Source: Mangifera indica
Lineage: Eukaryota > Streptophyta > Magnoliopsida > Sapindales > Anacardiaceae
Direction of reading: 5' to 3'
Assembly: GCF_011075055.1 (NCBI RefSeq)
Contig: NC_058154.1
Coordinates: forward strand, 1,860,001 to 1,924,000
DNA length: 64,000 bases
Below are positions 1-11,700 of the stretch, piece by piece. Each line of letters begins with the position of its first letter. The first letter of the stretch is position 1. A model generated the notes under the pieces. That model was not told the origin of the DNA, searched no databases, and saw only the letters and a program-made list of their open reading frames with translations. Made by a program: the position numbers and the translations under genes.

Positions 1-2084
1 ATTAGGTTAAGATTGAAAATTTAAAACACAATTCTATTTAGGATCAAATTAGAGTTAAAAGTCTTTAACTTGAAACTCAAACTGGCATGACACAAATTGT
101 TATGTCTAGTCTTTGTTATATTTATTTGGTAGATAATATATTTTTGAGTAAATTATATTTTCTCATTCAAAGTTTAATATAAAAACACTTTTCTAGTTTT
201 AGATGACATAAATAATAATTTTCATCTAAAATTAAACTTTTTAAATTAAAAAAAAACAATACTAAGAAATGAAATTATTATTTTATCTCACTATTTCATT
301 TTCAAATATATAATATAACCCCAATTTAATAAAAATTAGAAAAACCTTTTAAATATTCAAATTGCATTAAAAAACCTCTTATTTCCATTTCATTTCACCT
401 GTTTCCCTCTTCCTTTGAGCCAACAAACCCTAACTGTCATTCCCACTTTCGACAATAATCACTAAGGATGATTTGACTTCCAAATTCACTTTAAATATCA
501 ATATCTCCATTTCTGACTCATTTTTCTTAACAATTTTATCAATTCTCATCAACTAAACCTTTTGTTACTCAAATCGATATCGATAATGATCTCCCTCGAT
601 CCACAACACAAATCGATCTCTCTTTGATCCTTATCTCATCTATCTGCTATAGAACTTGCCTTTCTCGACAATCTTAGCGTTAGGCCTGATTGCCAACAAT
701 GGTGAATGGTGATTGTGAGATTCAATGGTGGCTAGGGTTTTAGGTGTGTAAATGAAAGTTTTCAAACCTATTAAAGAACTCATTTGTCATGTTTGGAACT
801 TTTGAGTCTGATTAGGAAAGGATTTTTTTTTTTAAATTTAGTTTTTTTAAAATATAATTTTAAATACAAAAGTATTATTTATACCATCTAGAGGTGAAAA
901 CGTGTTTCGATGCTAGACTTTGAGTGGGAAAATGTATAATAGTCTATATTGTTTTAATGCATTGTTGGAATTCTGTCGTTGACAGATAGGATACAGTTCT
1001 TATTTTTAGTTGACTATAATATTTTTAAACTTTAATTAGCAAATGATTGGAATTTAGATCCATCTAAATATAGTTTTGCGAGTCATGCATGAGAGAGAGA
1101 ACAGAGCGTCAAAGAAGGGGTTGTTAGAGAGAAAGAGTGTCAGAAAAATGGAAACATTGGAAATTTAATCAGAGGAAGAATACAATATTTTAAAATTTAA
1201 TTCTAGAATAAATGATTAATTTTCTAAATCAAAAAATAAATAAATAAAATTTTGTTATTTTTAATATTTAGCTATTATCAATTTAGGGTATCAACAAACC
1301 CTTGCTAGGAGTAAGTCTACATTTCTATTATGCATGCTCCTAGACATGCATTGATATGACAAAGTGATTGAATCCGAAGTCTTGCCGCCTTGGGTTAATC
1401 ATGTAGGATTGGTGCAATAATTAGGGACAATTTAATGGTTAATGATTGAATAGCTTGGGAGTGGGTTAGTTGGACCCAGCTTTATTTTAAGAGTTATATA
1501 TATATATATATATATTTACCTAATTTAAAAATATACATAATATATTATCATATAATTTTATTTTATTTTATTTTTACTTCAAAAATTATTTAATATATTA
1601 TTTGAATACATAAATTATGTATCAAAATATATAAACATATGATCGATTGACCTACTGACCAAAAGAGTGTTGAATTTACACAAAAAATAGTGAGCTCTAT
1701 GTAAGATTTACTTGACATAAACTAAATAAAATTACGTAATCTTAGTTCTTACCAGATTTTCACATATATTATAAAATATTAAATTAAAACTTAAAAATTA
1801 TAGGAATAGCTAAAACACCACTATGTAATCTGAATTCGTAATATTGTTAAGATTAATTACATTAGAGTGACTGATCTTCTACTCTTGAAACCTCTTTAAA
1901 TGATAGTTTTCAATGAATAAAATTATATTGTATTGGTTTTAGAGGAAAATTTAGTCCAATGGACGCTCCATCAAAATGTCTAATAAACCTTAAAACTCAC
2001 ACTGATATGATCTATCAAAATTATAATATTTAAATTTATTAAATTTATTTTTATTTGTTAATTATAATTAACCTATCTGTGATT
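1..2084. other. AT-rich intergenic DNA, no gene seen
   Basis: No open reading frame with recognisable protein character is seen on either strand. The stretch at about 250-800 and that at about 1100-1310 resemble in wording the interspersed repeat near 47.3-47.6 kb, with shared phrases such as a purine-rich GAGAGA block and a run reading like TTTTGTTATTTTTAATAT. A short TA microsatellite lies at about 1495-1516. This is best read as old repeat-derived DNA. Confidence 0.5.
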
Positions 2085-2315
2085 AAGTCTATCTATGATT
2101 AAACTATTTAATTATCTGATTTTATTAAAATAAAATCATAATTAATGTAGCTAATGTTTATCAATTTTCCAACATCCTATAATTGCAAAAGAGATAAGTG
2201 AAGTCTATCTATGATTAAACTATTTAATTATCTGATTTTATTAGAACAAAATTATAATTAATGTAGCTAATGTTTATGAATTTTCCAAATCCTGTAGCTG
2301 CAAAAAAGATAGGTG
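2085..2315 (+). repeat. Tandem duplication, two units of about 116 bp
   Basis: The block beginning AAGTCTATCTATGATTAAAC at 2085 is repeated immediately at 2201. The first unit spans 2085-2200 and the second 2201-2315. By eye they differ at only about a dozen positions, so this is a simple head-to-tail duplication. The second unit ends inside the target duplication of the hAT-type element that starts at 2319. Confidence 0.9.
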
Positions 2316-2318
2316 AAG

Positions 2319-2772
2319 TAGGGCTAGAGCCGAACTATGTTGGCTCAAGCTCAAAAGCTGGCTCGATTAAAATTCATTTATTTCGAATATAAACCAAGTT
2401 CGAATTAAAAGATTCTGCTCGTTTTGAAATCGAACCGAACTTAAGCTATAGAGAGTTTGACTCGCAAGCTAGATAAATGACTCGATTCGATTCAAACTTG
2501 ACTCATGGTTTAATTGAAATTATGTTAAGTAATTGTTAAACGATGTCGTTTTGTCAATAAATCATGAATTCAAACTACAAATTTAAATCACATATTAAGT
2601 CATGAATTTGAGTCGTAAATTCAAGATAAACTTGAACTGAATTATTTTTATTCGAATCAAACTTAAACCACCCTTAATATTAGCTCGATAAATTCTAATC
2701 AAATTATTTTTTATTCAAATTAAACTTAAACCGAAAGTTATTCAAACTTAACTCGGTTCATACCCACCTCTA
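2319..2772. mobile_element. hAT-type non-autonomous element with imperfect 8-bp duplication
   Basis: The left end reads TAGGGCTAGAGCCGAAC and the reverse complement of the right end reads TAGAGGTGGGTATGAACCG, giving weak terminal inverted repeats. The flanks are AGGTGAAG at 2311-2318 and AAGTGAAG at 2773-2780, matching at 7 of 8 bases. An 8-bp target duplication with TA-starting ends is typical of the hAT superfamily. The interior is rich in repeated CTCGA/GAACTT phrases and contains a diverged copy of the ACGATGTCGTTTTG core seen in other family members. No transposase is encoded. Confidence 0.7.
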
Positions 2773-3647
2773 AAGTGAAGAAACCTGTGACGGTGCGTGG
2801 TGGCAGGGTGTGGGGTCTTTTATTTATTTATTTTTTTCTTGGTTCATTGACAGCCACAAGAGAAGTGGCCAAAGTGGTAGGCAGCAGGGCAAGCCTCACG
2901 AGTCATGACAACCGACTTTTGCCGCCCGGTCTACGCACTATACGCCATGCATGTGACTGCCGTACGTGGTTGGACTTATTACGCCTTTTGCGCACTAACT
3001 TACCATTTAGTCATGTTCTAAGGTTACGGAGTGAAGATATGCAGTGGAACAGCAAATCTAGCATTTGAAAACAATAATACTTTGAAAATGACTATATATC
3101 TGCCTAACAATGCCAGAAGCATCATTTCAGAATCTACACTAGAGCTTAAAACTAGGTCTTATCCCAGAAACAGGAAATTTTGGTGATGGAAATTGCTATC
3201 GAATTAATATTAATGAGCAGACTAGAGGCTTTATTTATTGTAGCGCATCAAGCCCACGTCATGAAGCAAAAAGATTTAAAGTTGGCCCTGACTGAAGCGA
3301 CTTGAGAAATAGATCAGAAAGCTACCAAACATCGCATGTGGAAGAAGACAGCAAAGTTGGTAGAATGAAACATCGGAGCAGGAGCAACATGACACCTATC
3401 AAATGGCGGTTAATGCATGTAGTGACTTTTTTCTTTTTTTGGATAATGAGAAACTTTATCCGGACCAGATCATTTCTTTGAGTTTGAATCAATTACAGCG
3501 AATAAGATAAATTTTATATACAATAACTGATTTCATAATTATTAAACTAAATAAGTTAAAGTTTAATCATAACATATTATAAAAATATAATTAAATTTAT
3601 ATTTGCTTAAATATGAAGTTGTCTCTTTTATAACATTTATTGGCATT
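2773..3647. other. Intergenic DNA, no gene seen
   Basis: Bases 2775-3060 are less AT-rich than the surroundings and hold a 97-codon open frame, but its translation shows no protein family character and it has no promoter or splice context. The rest is AT-rich without clear features. Confidence 0.4.
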
Positions 3648-3949
3648 TGTTGAAAATAAAAAATTATAATCCTAGTCAAAATTGAATTAGAAAAGGTTTG
3701 AATATGAGAAAGTTCATAAACTTAGGCAACTAGGGATAAAAAGCCTTATAAGTATCTACTGACTCTCAAAAGTATTGTAACTAAAAACAAAAGAAATAGC
3801 TAAAAGAGAGAAAAATTAGAAGAAGCCAACCCATGTAGTTAGCAAAAAATAATGAAATATTTGTACTCAAATATCATGAATAAAATTCCTCAATAAAATT
3901 ATCTTATGCTAAAATCAATCAATTTTTTTCCCACAAGTGATATCAGAGC
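3648..3949 (+). mobile_element. LTR remnant followed by tRNA-Met primer-binding site
   Basis: The segment 3648-3935 starts TGTTGAAAAT and ends CCCACA, the TG...CA form of a plant LTR. It is followed at 3938-3949 by TGATATCAGAGC, one base away from TGGTATCAGAGC, the usual plant primer-binding site complementary to initiator tRNA-Met. A phrase like AAGTGGCATTAGAGC at about 3970 may be a second, weaker copy of the site. No gag or pol coding is seen downstream, so this is a remnant or a short TRIM-like element rather than an intact retrotransposon. Confidence 0.6.
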
Positions 3950-4304
3950 ATACAAAAATATTCTCGCAAGTGGCATTAGAGCTTGCATATGCTAGTTTTT
4001 TAGGTATGGTTCTCCCCAGATTTGTATAATTTGATATCAAAATAATCATCACATCACCCAGTTACAATCATGCAGTGTGGGTGGTAATATTGGTATTACA
4101 GTATTCACTCAAGGCTAAAAAAGAGTTAATACACAATCAGTCTACATGATTGTCGAGACTATTGAACGTGATGGTTTGTTAGGATCCCACTAATTAACCA
4201 AATTAGTAGAATATTAGAATTTTCTCTTCCCTAACTTATGTAATATAGCAGTTGTAGATCTGATCAAGAGTTTGGCAATCCAACCAACATGAACGAGGTT
4301 CCCC

Positions 4305-4487
4305 TGTTAAAAAAAATTAGGAAAATTGATGTAATTAGGGTTGAAAAGCTTATGAGTACTTAATGAATCTCAAAATATTATAATTGAAAAAAAAAAAAGA
4401 AAAAATGAGGTTAGTCAAATTTTGAAATCTTTTATATTCAGTTATTATTAATAAAATTATTTTCGGTTGTAAAAATTTTTTTTCACA
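4305..4487 (+). mobile_element. Second, shorter LTR-like copy of the 3.6-kb remnant
   Basis: This segment starts TGTTAAAAAAAATTAGG, ends TTTTCACA, and follows the 3648-3935 copy phrase by phrase (GTTGAAAAGCTTATGAGTAC, CTCAAAATATTATAATTG, AATAAAATTAT). The similarity continues past the LTR end into AGTGAAACTAG, so it looks like another 5' LTR plus decayed primer-binding site rather than the 3' LTR of the same element. The intervening 3950-4304 shows no coding frame. Confidence 0.45.
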
Positions 4488-7400
4488 AGTGAAACTAGTA
4501 CATGTGAAAATATTCCTATAAAAAATATAAATATTGATATAATATTATATAATTAAATATTATTTTATTTTTAATTTATAATTATCCAATCACATAATCT
4601 TATATAAACGGATAAAAACAAATGAAAGTGGAATAATGGGTTAGAGGTTGGTGGGAGTTGCAACATTTTAAGGTCATTTGACGTATTGTGAAACTCATGG
4701 CATAACACAGCCTGAAAAGCTAACATATATGGGCCATTTTAGGCCCAAAGACAAATGGGTTGGCTGAAATGGGTTTGATGCGCTTGACGTAAGCAGACTT
4801 TATGGGCTTGGAGCAGTGAGTTTGTTTGGGTTGGCATTAATAGACTAGTTGGTCCATCTAAAGATCAGGTTGAAATCAAAATTGTCCTCCAATTTTAATG
4901 TTCAAATCGGCAAGTTTGAGGTGAAACCCCTGACCCCCACAACGGTGAATTATTTAGAATTTGGATCATCACATTAGTTTAGAGTTCGGTCTCAATATGT
5001 TATTGATGGATCCCAGACCCATGCTCTTACGCTTGGGAACTCTCTTTTTTTGACATTTAGACTATCCTTTCTGAATTACATGGATGGAATTGCTTTTGCT
5101 CCTGTGACTTTCAGCTGGGCCATATGGAGAAGATTCCTCCTTACCCTAAAGCACTAAACTCCATGCCACAATGATCATAATACAGAAAGAGCTCCCTCGG
5201 AATAAAATTATAAGCATATGAAGTTGAAATTTGCAGCATTTCTCCCATCCCAAACGTCTTGGCACTGCATCAATATCATAAGCAATTTGACTACGGCAAG
5301 AATTTAGCTGAAATGAAATTCTGATGGGGGAATCCACTACGTAATTTCGTTGTTGACTTGGCCAGGAATCTCTCTTTATCTTCACCCAAAATCTTCAAAG
5401 CTTTATCTTATGGCTTCTTCCATGTCTGCCACAATCTGTCAAATCCATTCATGCAAATAAAATACAAAACCATAGACTGAAACTGGAAAAAGCTTTGCCT
5501 TCATCAATCATGGTGTCCGGCTTCACGTGCAAAAACGCACTACTAAAGGATAAAATTAGCCAACTTTTATTAAAGGGCAATAAGAATTTGAATTGATAAA
5601 ATTAACTAAAGAGTTTTAATCATACAGTGGTCTGCCTGCAATGAGCTGAAAGCTAGGCCAAAAGCTATATAAAGGAAAGCAAAAGAGGTTTTCACGTGTA
5701 AAGAGAAACAGAAGAAAGTTCTTTTCTTTCTCCTTTTGCAATAAAAATTTTCAAACTTTCGACACTGGGCTGGACAAAAGCTCAAAGTTGTTTATAAAGT
5801 TTGGTAATTTTCCAATTGAACTTGGAAAAGACTGAAAAAAGGAAAAGGCCAAAGTTTCTATGTGTAGCTGCCAGAATATGCTGAAATTTCCTCCAAGTCC
5901 AAAGGCCCCATATTGCACACACTGTCTCCTGTTATTGGTTCAAGTTTTTCAAACATCCCATACTCAAAGAGCCAGCTGCTAGTGCCAACAGCCCATTTTC
6001 AGTAGCCAATTCTTCCAAAAATTCCTTTTGAAAAAATAATGGTAATGGTATCCTTAAGTCAAAAAGATGCCCACAAATTCGACGGTTCCTACAATCTGAA
6101 GGGACAAATCGCCTTGATGATAATTATTGAATAATAATCAAGTCATTGGATTCCCAGTGAAGGACAAACAGAAAATTAAGTTTTGAATTAGCAAATGGGA
6201 AGAATCCAAGGAAGGTGATGAACAGAATCTAGTCTAAGTTTGGCTTACATGAGCTTATACGAGCTCACTCAAGCTGAGACAAGACAACCCAGTTAAGAAT
6301 TTGTTTAAAACAATCAAACTTTCCACAGTAGCTCAAAATTTGACATTCTTGTATTCGTCAGGATTCCACAGAGTTACCACAACATTCCTGATCCCTGATC
6401 CAATAGTTTGGATGTCAATATATTATCCACTTTTGCTCCACCATAGTTTAAGAGGGCTCATTGTCAATATATTGTCTATTCTAAACACACAGTACATTAT
6501 AGTTTTGTCTTTAGATTTTACAACCCATAACATGTTTCAACATTTTAATAAGTTTATAAACCAATCTTATCTTAACACCCATAGGGATGTGGGATACAAA
6601 TCCAAATCCAATGTTTCTCGAATATGAGATTTTTCTAAGAGTGTCACAGTTAAAACGTCACATGGAGTGGGACTAGAGGGTATATGAAGAGGATGGTTTG
6701 TTGGGCAGCTGTCTTTTGTCTTAGGACTGGGAGCTTGTGACTTCTAGCACAAGGGTCCCTCTCCTCGAATGTCTGTCTTCGATAATTCCAAATAATTGAA
6801 ACCCCCTTTTCCCACCTCGCTCAGCTTCTATTATCCTCAACTATACTTATTGAATCGCCATTAATGTTTGACAAGCTCTGGAACAATTTCAGCCTCAAAT
6901 CGCATGTATTTTTTCTCATGTGAGAGAAGAATAGGCAAGTTGAAGAGGTGGGAAGCATTTAACTCCAAAATCAATCTTATCTTTGCATATCAAAGTGGAT
7001 CCCATTGTTTATTAATATTAAGCCTCTTTAAGATGAAAGGTCCTATCAAATTGACCCCACCATCCATCAAACGGTCATGCTTCGACAATGGCCCTTCCTT
7101 ATTTGACTACCCAGATGGACATTCTTGCCTGAATAATTAAATCAATCAACTTAATCTATATCTTGAATTAGTAAGCACAAAACGGTAGCAATATGGGTCT
7201 GAAAATGAAAATTGAAAGGGTGGTTTGTAGTGGCCACAAAAAAGGTTTCAATGAAGTCCTCAATAACAGTTGATGAATAGAGAGTAAAGATTGTATCAGA
7301 TAGAAACATTGACAAGATTGATCACAAATGAAATCGGGTTATTTGCCTGTTAAGCCTGGAGAAATCCTTAAATTCTCACCACTGGTGTTTTTATCAATGA

Positions 7401-8803
7401 ACAAAGATGGGCATTGAGTTTCCCCTCTAAGCAGACAGGTGTGAGACAGACCCTATCGGCACGACATTTTGAAAGGAGAAAGTGGATGTGGGGGAAATGA
7501 ACCACTGTTTAAAGGAGATCAATTTTGATTACACACTTTCATGTAGGGAAGCATTTTATGAAGGTTTAGCCATTCATACTTAATTAATTTGCTTCGGGAT
7601 TGATCAATTATATATATGAATGATCTAGGGGCAGATTAGAGCCAAACCGAGTCTGAATATGATCATTTTGAACTTGACTCGAATATAAAATAATAAATTT
7701 GAGATTAAGTTTAATTCGTTTGATTAGTGATGTGTTCCCCAAAGAAACCACCAAAAAAGAAGGGTTATAAAAAATAAAGAAAAAAAATAATTATTGGAGA
7801 AGATGAATCTATTGATGAATTTTTTATAACTAGATTGAATTAAGCTCTCCAGTTGGAACCCTAAGTCATAAACCTTAAGCATTAAGTTTTGAACTCTAAA
7901 AAAAAAAAATCACTAGAGAAAATGAATCTATCTATAAATTTTCGATGATTGGATTGAGTTTAGCTCTCCTATTAAAACTATTCTACTCAAACTTCGTTGG
8001 TTCAAACTAATTATCAATCTAAATTCGAACAGTTCACATCGAATCCACCCTGGCTTACATAAGTACTAGAATGAGAAGAATAGGAACATGGATTACCTCA
8101 TTTTGATTCATGAAAATAAATGACAACTCATACAAGGCTGGAATTATGTACAAATCACAATGCAGAATATGCTATTACTCATCAATAAATCAATGAAGTT
8201 TGAGGTGTCAGTAAGTTAGATTATAAATTAATTATGTGGGTAATTATGAACTAATTACAATACAAACTCTGTAAATCTCTACAATGAATAAATCATGATT
8301 AGACACATAATTAATTTAAAATACCCAATGATTAAGGGCTTCATTATTTAATCTCTAATACAGTTTTCTGTTAGTCTGGCAAATTTGATTATAGTTTGGC
8401 TGTCAGCTGATGATGAATATGCATGTGAGGGCATGATCTATCAGACTCCTTTTGATCACTTGGAAAGTTTAATTTCAAATTATGCTGATTAATTAATCAA
8501 TTAAGAATCATAAGCCAAAACCTGCATCGATTCATGGGAAAGGTGGTTAATGAAGTATAGAACTTTGTCTAGCTAAATTAATGGTGGGTTGCAACGTATT
8601 AAGACTATAAACACAAAAAAATTCCTTACTTTTCTCAATCTGATATATTGATCTATTTAAACTTAATTATATTCTGCATTCACAGGTGGCAGATTCATTA
8701 ATCAACTGTTTAAGTAAGAACCAGGCAACTGCTTAGAGATTTGAGAGAATATATCTATTGGGTAAGGTGAATATTAAATGTAACTTAAAAAAATGTATGT
8801 ATA
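4488..8803. other. Intergenic DNA with repeat fragments, no gene seen
   Basis: Bases 4535-4620 carry the AT-rich motif TTTTATTTTTAATTTATAA seen elsewhere in the window. Bases 5000-7550 have a more even composition and include a good plant TATA-like sequence, CTATATAAAGG, near 5665, but no convincing reading frame follows on the plus strand. Bases 7627-8050 begin TAGGGGCAGATTAGAGCC and end GAATCCACCCTGG, another degenerate hAT-type copy without a recognisable target duplication. Confidence 0.4.
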
Positions 8804-8811
8804 AATGTAGT

Positions 8812-9491
8812 TAGGGTGGGATTAAATCCAAACGAATCAAGTCTATTCAAGATTAGCTTGAACTAAATTTATATTTGAGTCAAGTTTATTTTAACTAAAA
8901 AATGAGTTTAGCTCAAACGAACTTGAAACAGGTTTAGGTTAAGCGAATTTAAACTCAAGTTTAAGTTTAAAAGTTAAATATTTTTAAACTAAAGTTTGAG
9001 GGTTGTTCAACTTACTAAGCTTACGAGTTTAAAAAAAATTGATACGAATTGATTAAAATAATATTATTTAGACTAATACACATAAACGAGGTGTTATTTT
9101 AATCTTTTTTTTCTTGGTTACAGTACTGAACAAAGCTCAACTCAGCTCAATACTATAGTCGAACTCAAGCTCAACTTCTTTCAAGTAAATCGAGCTCAAA
9201 TAACTTTAAAGTGAGTTTAAACGTGACTCCACTCAAACCGAGTCAAGCTTAAGCTTAGACTTAATTCAAATCCAACCCTAACTTGAACTCATAATATTCA
9301 ATTTGAGTTGATATACAATATTCTCTGAAGATTGTTGATAGGTCATCATCATATGGGTTAGTATTATCACTGAAAAGACAAATGAATCAAACTCAGATCT
9401 AACTGCAAAGATAGAACTTTAACTTAAGTTCAATTTAGTCAAGCTGTAGTGGTGAATTTAAGCCGAGCCAGCTCTAATTGAATCCACCCTA
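8812..9491. mobile_element. hAT-type non-autonomous element, perfect 8-bp duplication
   Basis: The element runs from TAGGGTGGGATTAAATCC to GAATCCACCCTA, so its ends are inverted repeats. It is flanked by AATGTAGT at 8804-8811 and again at 9492-9499, a perfect 8-bp target duplication typical of hAT elements. At about 680 bp it is longer than other copies here. A second end-like phrase, AATCCAACCCTAAC, near 9268 hints at a nested insertion. It has no coding capacity. Confidence 0.85.
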
Positions 9492-9499
9492 AATGTAGT

Positions 9500-10762
9500 A
9501 GAAACTGCAGTAGGTTTTAAAGGAAAGCTAGCAATTATAAAGAAGAGTTCAATGTTAAGAAAGATAAAAAAAGCGCGTTTGCTAGAGACCCACATGGTAT
9601 CTGACCTAACCTCTTACTATCAAGAAATCAAAAAATTTGTGCTGTGATTTTGTTCACATGAATATAACGAGAACATAATGGAAGCCTGCCGAGATGTGGC
9701 AGCCCCTTTTTCGGCGTGCAATGAGGGCTAAACTCATATCTCTCATGCAGAAAAAATGCATATTCATATGTCGAATTCGGCAATGTAATGCCGATGCCCC
9801 GGCCTTTTCAAACAACTCTCACATGGCTGTGTAACCATAAAGCTAGGCATCTGACAACTCTTGTAATCATAATATCTTCCAAAAAAGAAATCTTTTATTT
9901 CTTCTGTAATTCACTTCTTTGCCTCTCTTGTACTCAATCTCAAAAAACCTCTTGATTTCCCTTTCTTCAAACCGCCAACCTAAACATGCAGTAAGTAGAA
10001 AAAGTCAACCTTTTTCCATGCACGTTATCAGATTTGATTGCTTTAGTTTTCAATTTACAGCACATGTATCAAAATCTCCCCAAGATTCAAAGATTTTACT
10101 CCCTCTTTCTTCTCTCCCCAACTAACCCACCTTCTCTTTTAGACTTTAAGACCTGATCTTATCTTTCAATAAACACGAAGTAGTTCTGCGAATAGTATTA
10201 GCCGTATAATAATAAGGGGGCCATCAGGTCACAGATTTCAATTCAAATCAGCATTGAGTTTGGTGGGGAGATTGGATTAGTTATGAGATTTCTCAAACTT
10301 ACAATACCCACCACCACCGAAAATCTTGCCATCGTTAGTCTATTAAAAAAACACCTGTAATTAATCTTGTGGAATTTATTTTTATGCTAACCTTAGCTTT
10401 GTGGACAAATTTGGATTCTTTTTAAGCCAAGCTAATAATTACAACAAAACCAATAAAAGCAATAAACAAGAACACGAGAATTTTATAGGTTCAACTCACA
10501 ATAACATGTGCCTATGTCTACTACTAGTGAAGAAACGATGAGAAATTACAAGTTTACACAAAAAATAAAAAAATAGATCAACTAGCCACCCTCATCTAGG
10601 CACTCGAGCTTAGCCCACTACCGTGAGATTGCCTCCCTTCTCATTGTTATTTAGGGTCCTAAATTATTCACTTACTTCTTACTACTTTGTGCACTTTCCC
10701 TATAGTTATATAACTCTATAAGATACCCTATATATAGTGTAAAGACTTGTTTGAGTTTTAAT
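9500..10762. other. Intergenic DNA, no gene seen
   Basis: No gene is supported. Bases 10440-10640 contain the phrase AACACGAGAATTTTATAGG followed by GTTCAACTC, which resembles sequence found in degenerate plant LTR elements. This was not pursued further because no matching second copy is visible. Confidence 0.35.
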
Positions 10763-11010
10763 TGTTAGAAATAACAAGCCAGACTAGTTTGTAAACCAGT
10801 CTTTAGCAAGTATGACAATTCTAGATTTGGCCCACTCTGCTCTATTTTATTTTAGCTAGTTTTTATTGTCAGTTTGTTTCATTTTATCAGAATAATATGC
10901 TTGTGATTCCCTTGTAAAAGGGTTATGTAGATCAGTAGAATTATGATAAGAATGTAATTCTTGTATGATCTTGTCTAGCTAAGAGTATCTTAGTTTGTTT
11001 CAAACATAAT
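10763..11010 (+). mobile_element. Probable 5' LTR of a decayed Copia element
   Basis: The segment begins TGTTAGAAATAACAAGCC, a start commonly seen in plant Copia LTRs, and lies directly upstream of a decayed Copia gag frame on the same strand. Its right boundary is uncertain because no clear primer-binding site is preserved. No matching 3' LTR was found in the window. Confidence 0.4.
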
Positions 11011-11067
11011 TTTCCTTTTAACGCCAAAGAAAAAAAATACAAGGCTTCACTTTACGATCTTGAAGCC

Positions 11068-11700
11068 ATGGCTTCTAACCTTGTGCAACTCTATGTACCA
11101 TTGCTGACTAAACACAACTATGAGAAATGATGCATTCCATTCAAGGCCCTATTTAGCTCACGGGGCATGTGGGATATTGGTAGCACTAGCTATGTGTACC
11201 CTACTCTAGAAGAAGAAGAGGTGTACACCTTAGAACAGGAAAATAGTTTTAAGGACCATTGCAAAAAAGACAAAAAGACTCTTTTCTTCCTTTATCAAGG
11301 ATTGGACGATGATACCTTTGAGAAGATTTTAGAGGCCACCACAAGCAAGAAATTGTCGCATAAGTTGGCCATTATTTGTAGAAGAGTAGAACGAGTCAAG
11401 AAGGTGTGTCTACAGATGTTATGAGGAGAGTTTGAGGCAGCCCGCATGAAGGATAGAGACACCATCCAAGACTAACTGGTATTGTCAATTCATAGGAATG
11501 ACAAGAGACTTAAAGAAGTATGTGTGAGTAAGAAGATATTATGTTATTTCACTTCAAATTTTGAGCATGTAGTCACTACAATTGAAGAGTTGAAAGACTT
11601 AAAGATCGTGATTATCAAATAGTTACTATGGTCACTTTGAGTTCATGAATTGTGCATCAAGAAGCATGATGATATTGCATCTTGTTATCATGTTTTAGGA
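11068..11700 (+). pseudogene. Decayed Copia gag (UBN2-type) reading frame
   Basis: Read from the ATG at 11068, one frame carries the Copia gag pattern in order: a tryptophan-containing start (MWDIGS), then KKDKKTLFFLYQGLDDDTFE, a KILEATTSKK motif, RVKKVCLQML, GEFEAARMKD, and NFEHVVTTIEELKD near the end. The frame is broken by stop codons, for example at 11128 and after position 11421. The corresponding Copia gag of active elements is uninterrupted. No protease, integrase or reverse transcriptase follows, so only the 5' part survives. It is a relic with no expected product. Confidence 0.85.

Noticed and set aside
2775..3068. 97-codon plus-strand frame
   Set aside because: No start context, domain, codon character or splice signals support it.
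5660..5710. TATA-like CTATATAAAGG as promoter of a hidden gene
   Set aside because: No reading frame or recognisable RNA gene follows within 1 kb, so the motif alone is not enough.
8810..9492. TTAGGGT/ACCCTAA words that look telomere-like
   Set aside because: They are single occurrences at the inverted ends of the hAT-type elements and are not tandem arrays.
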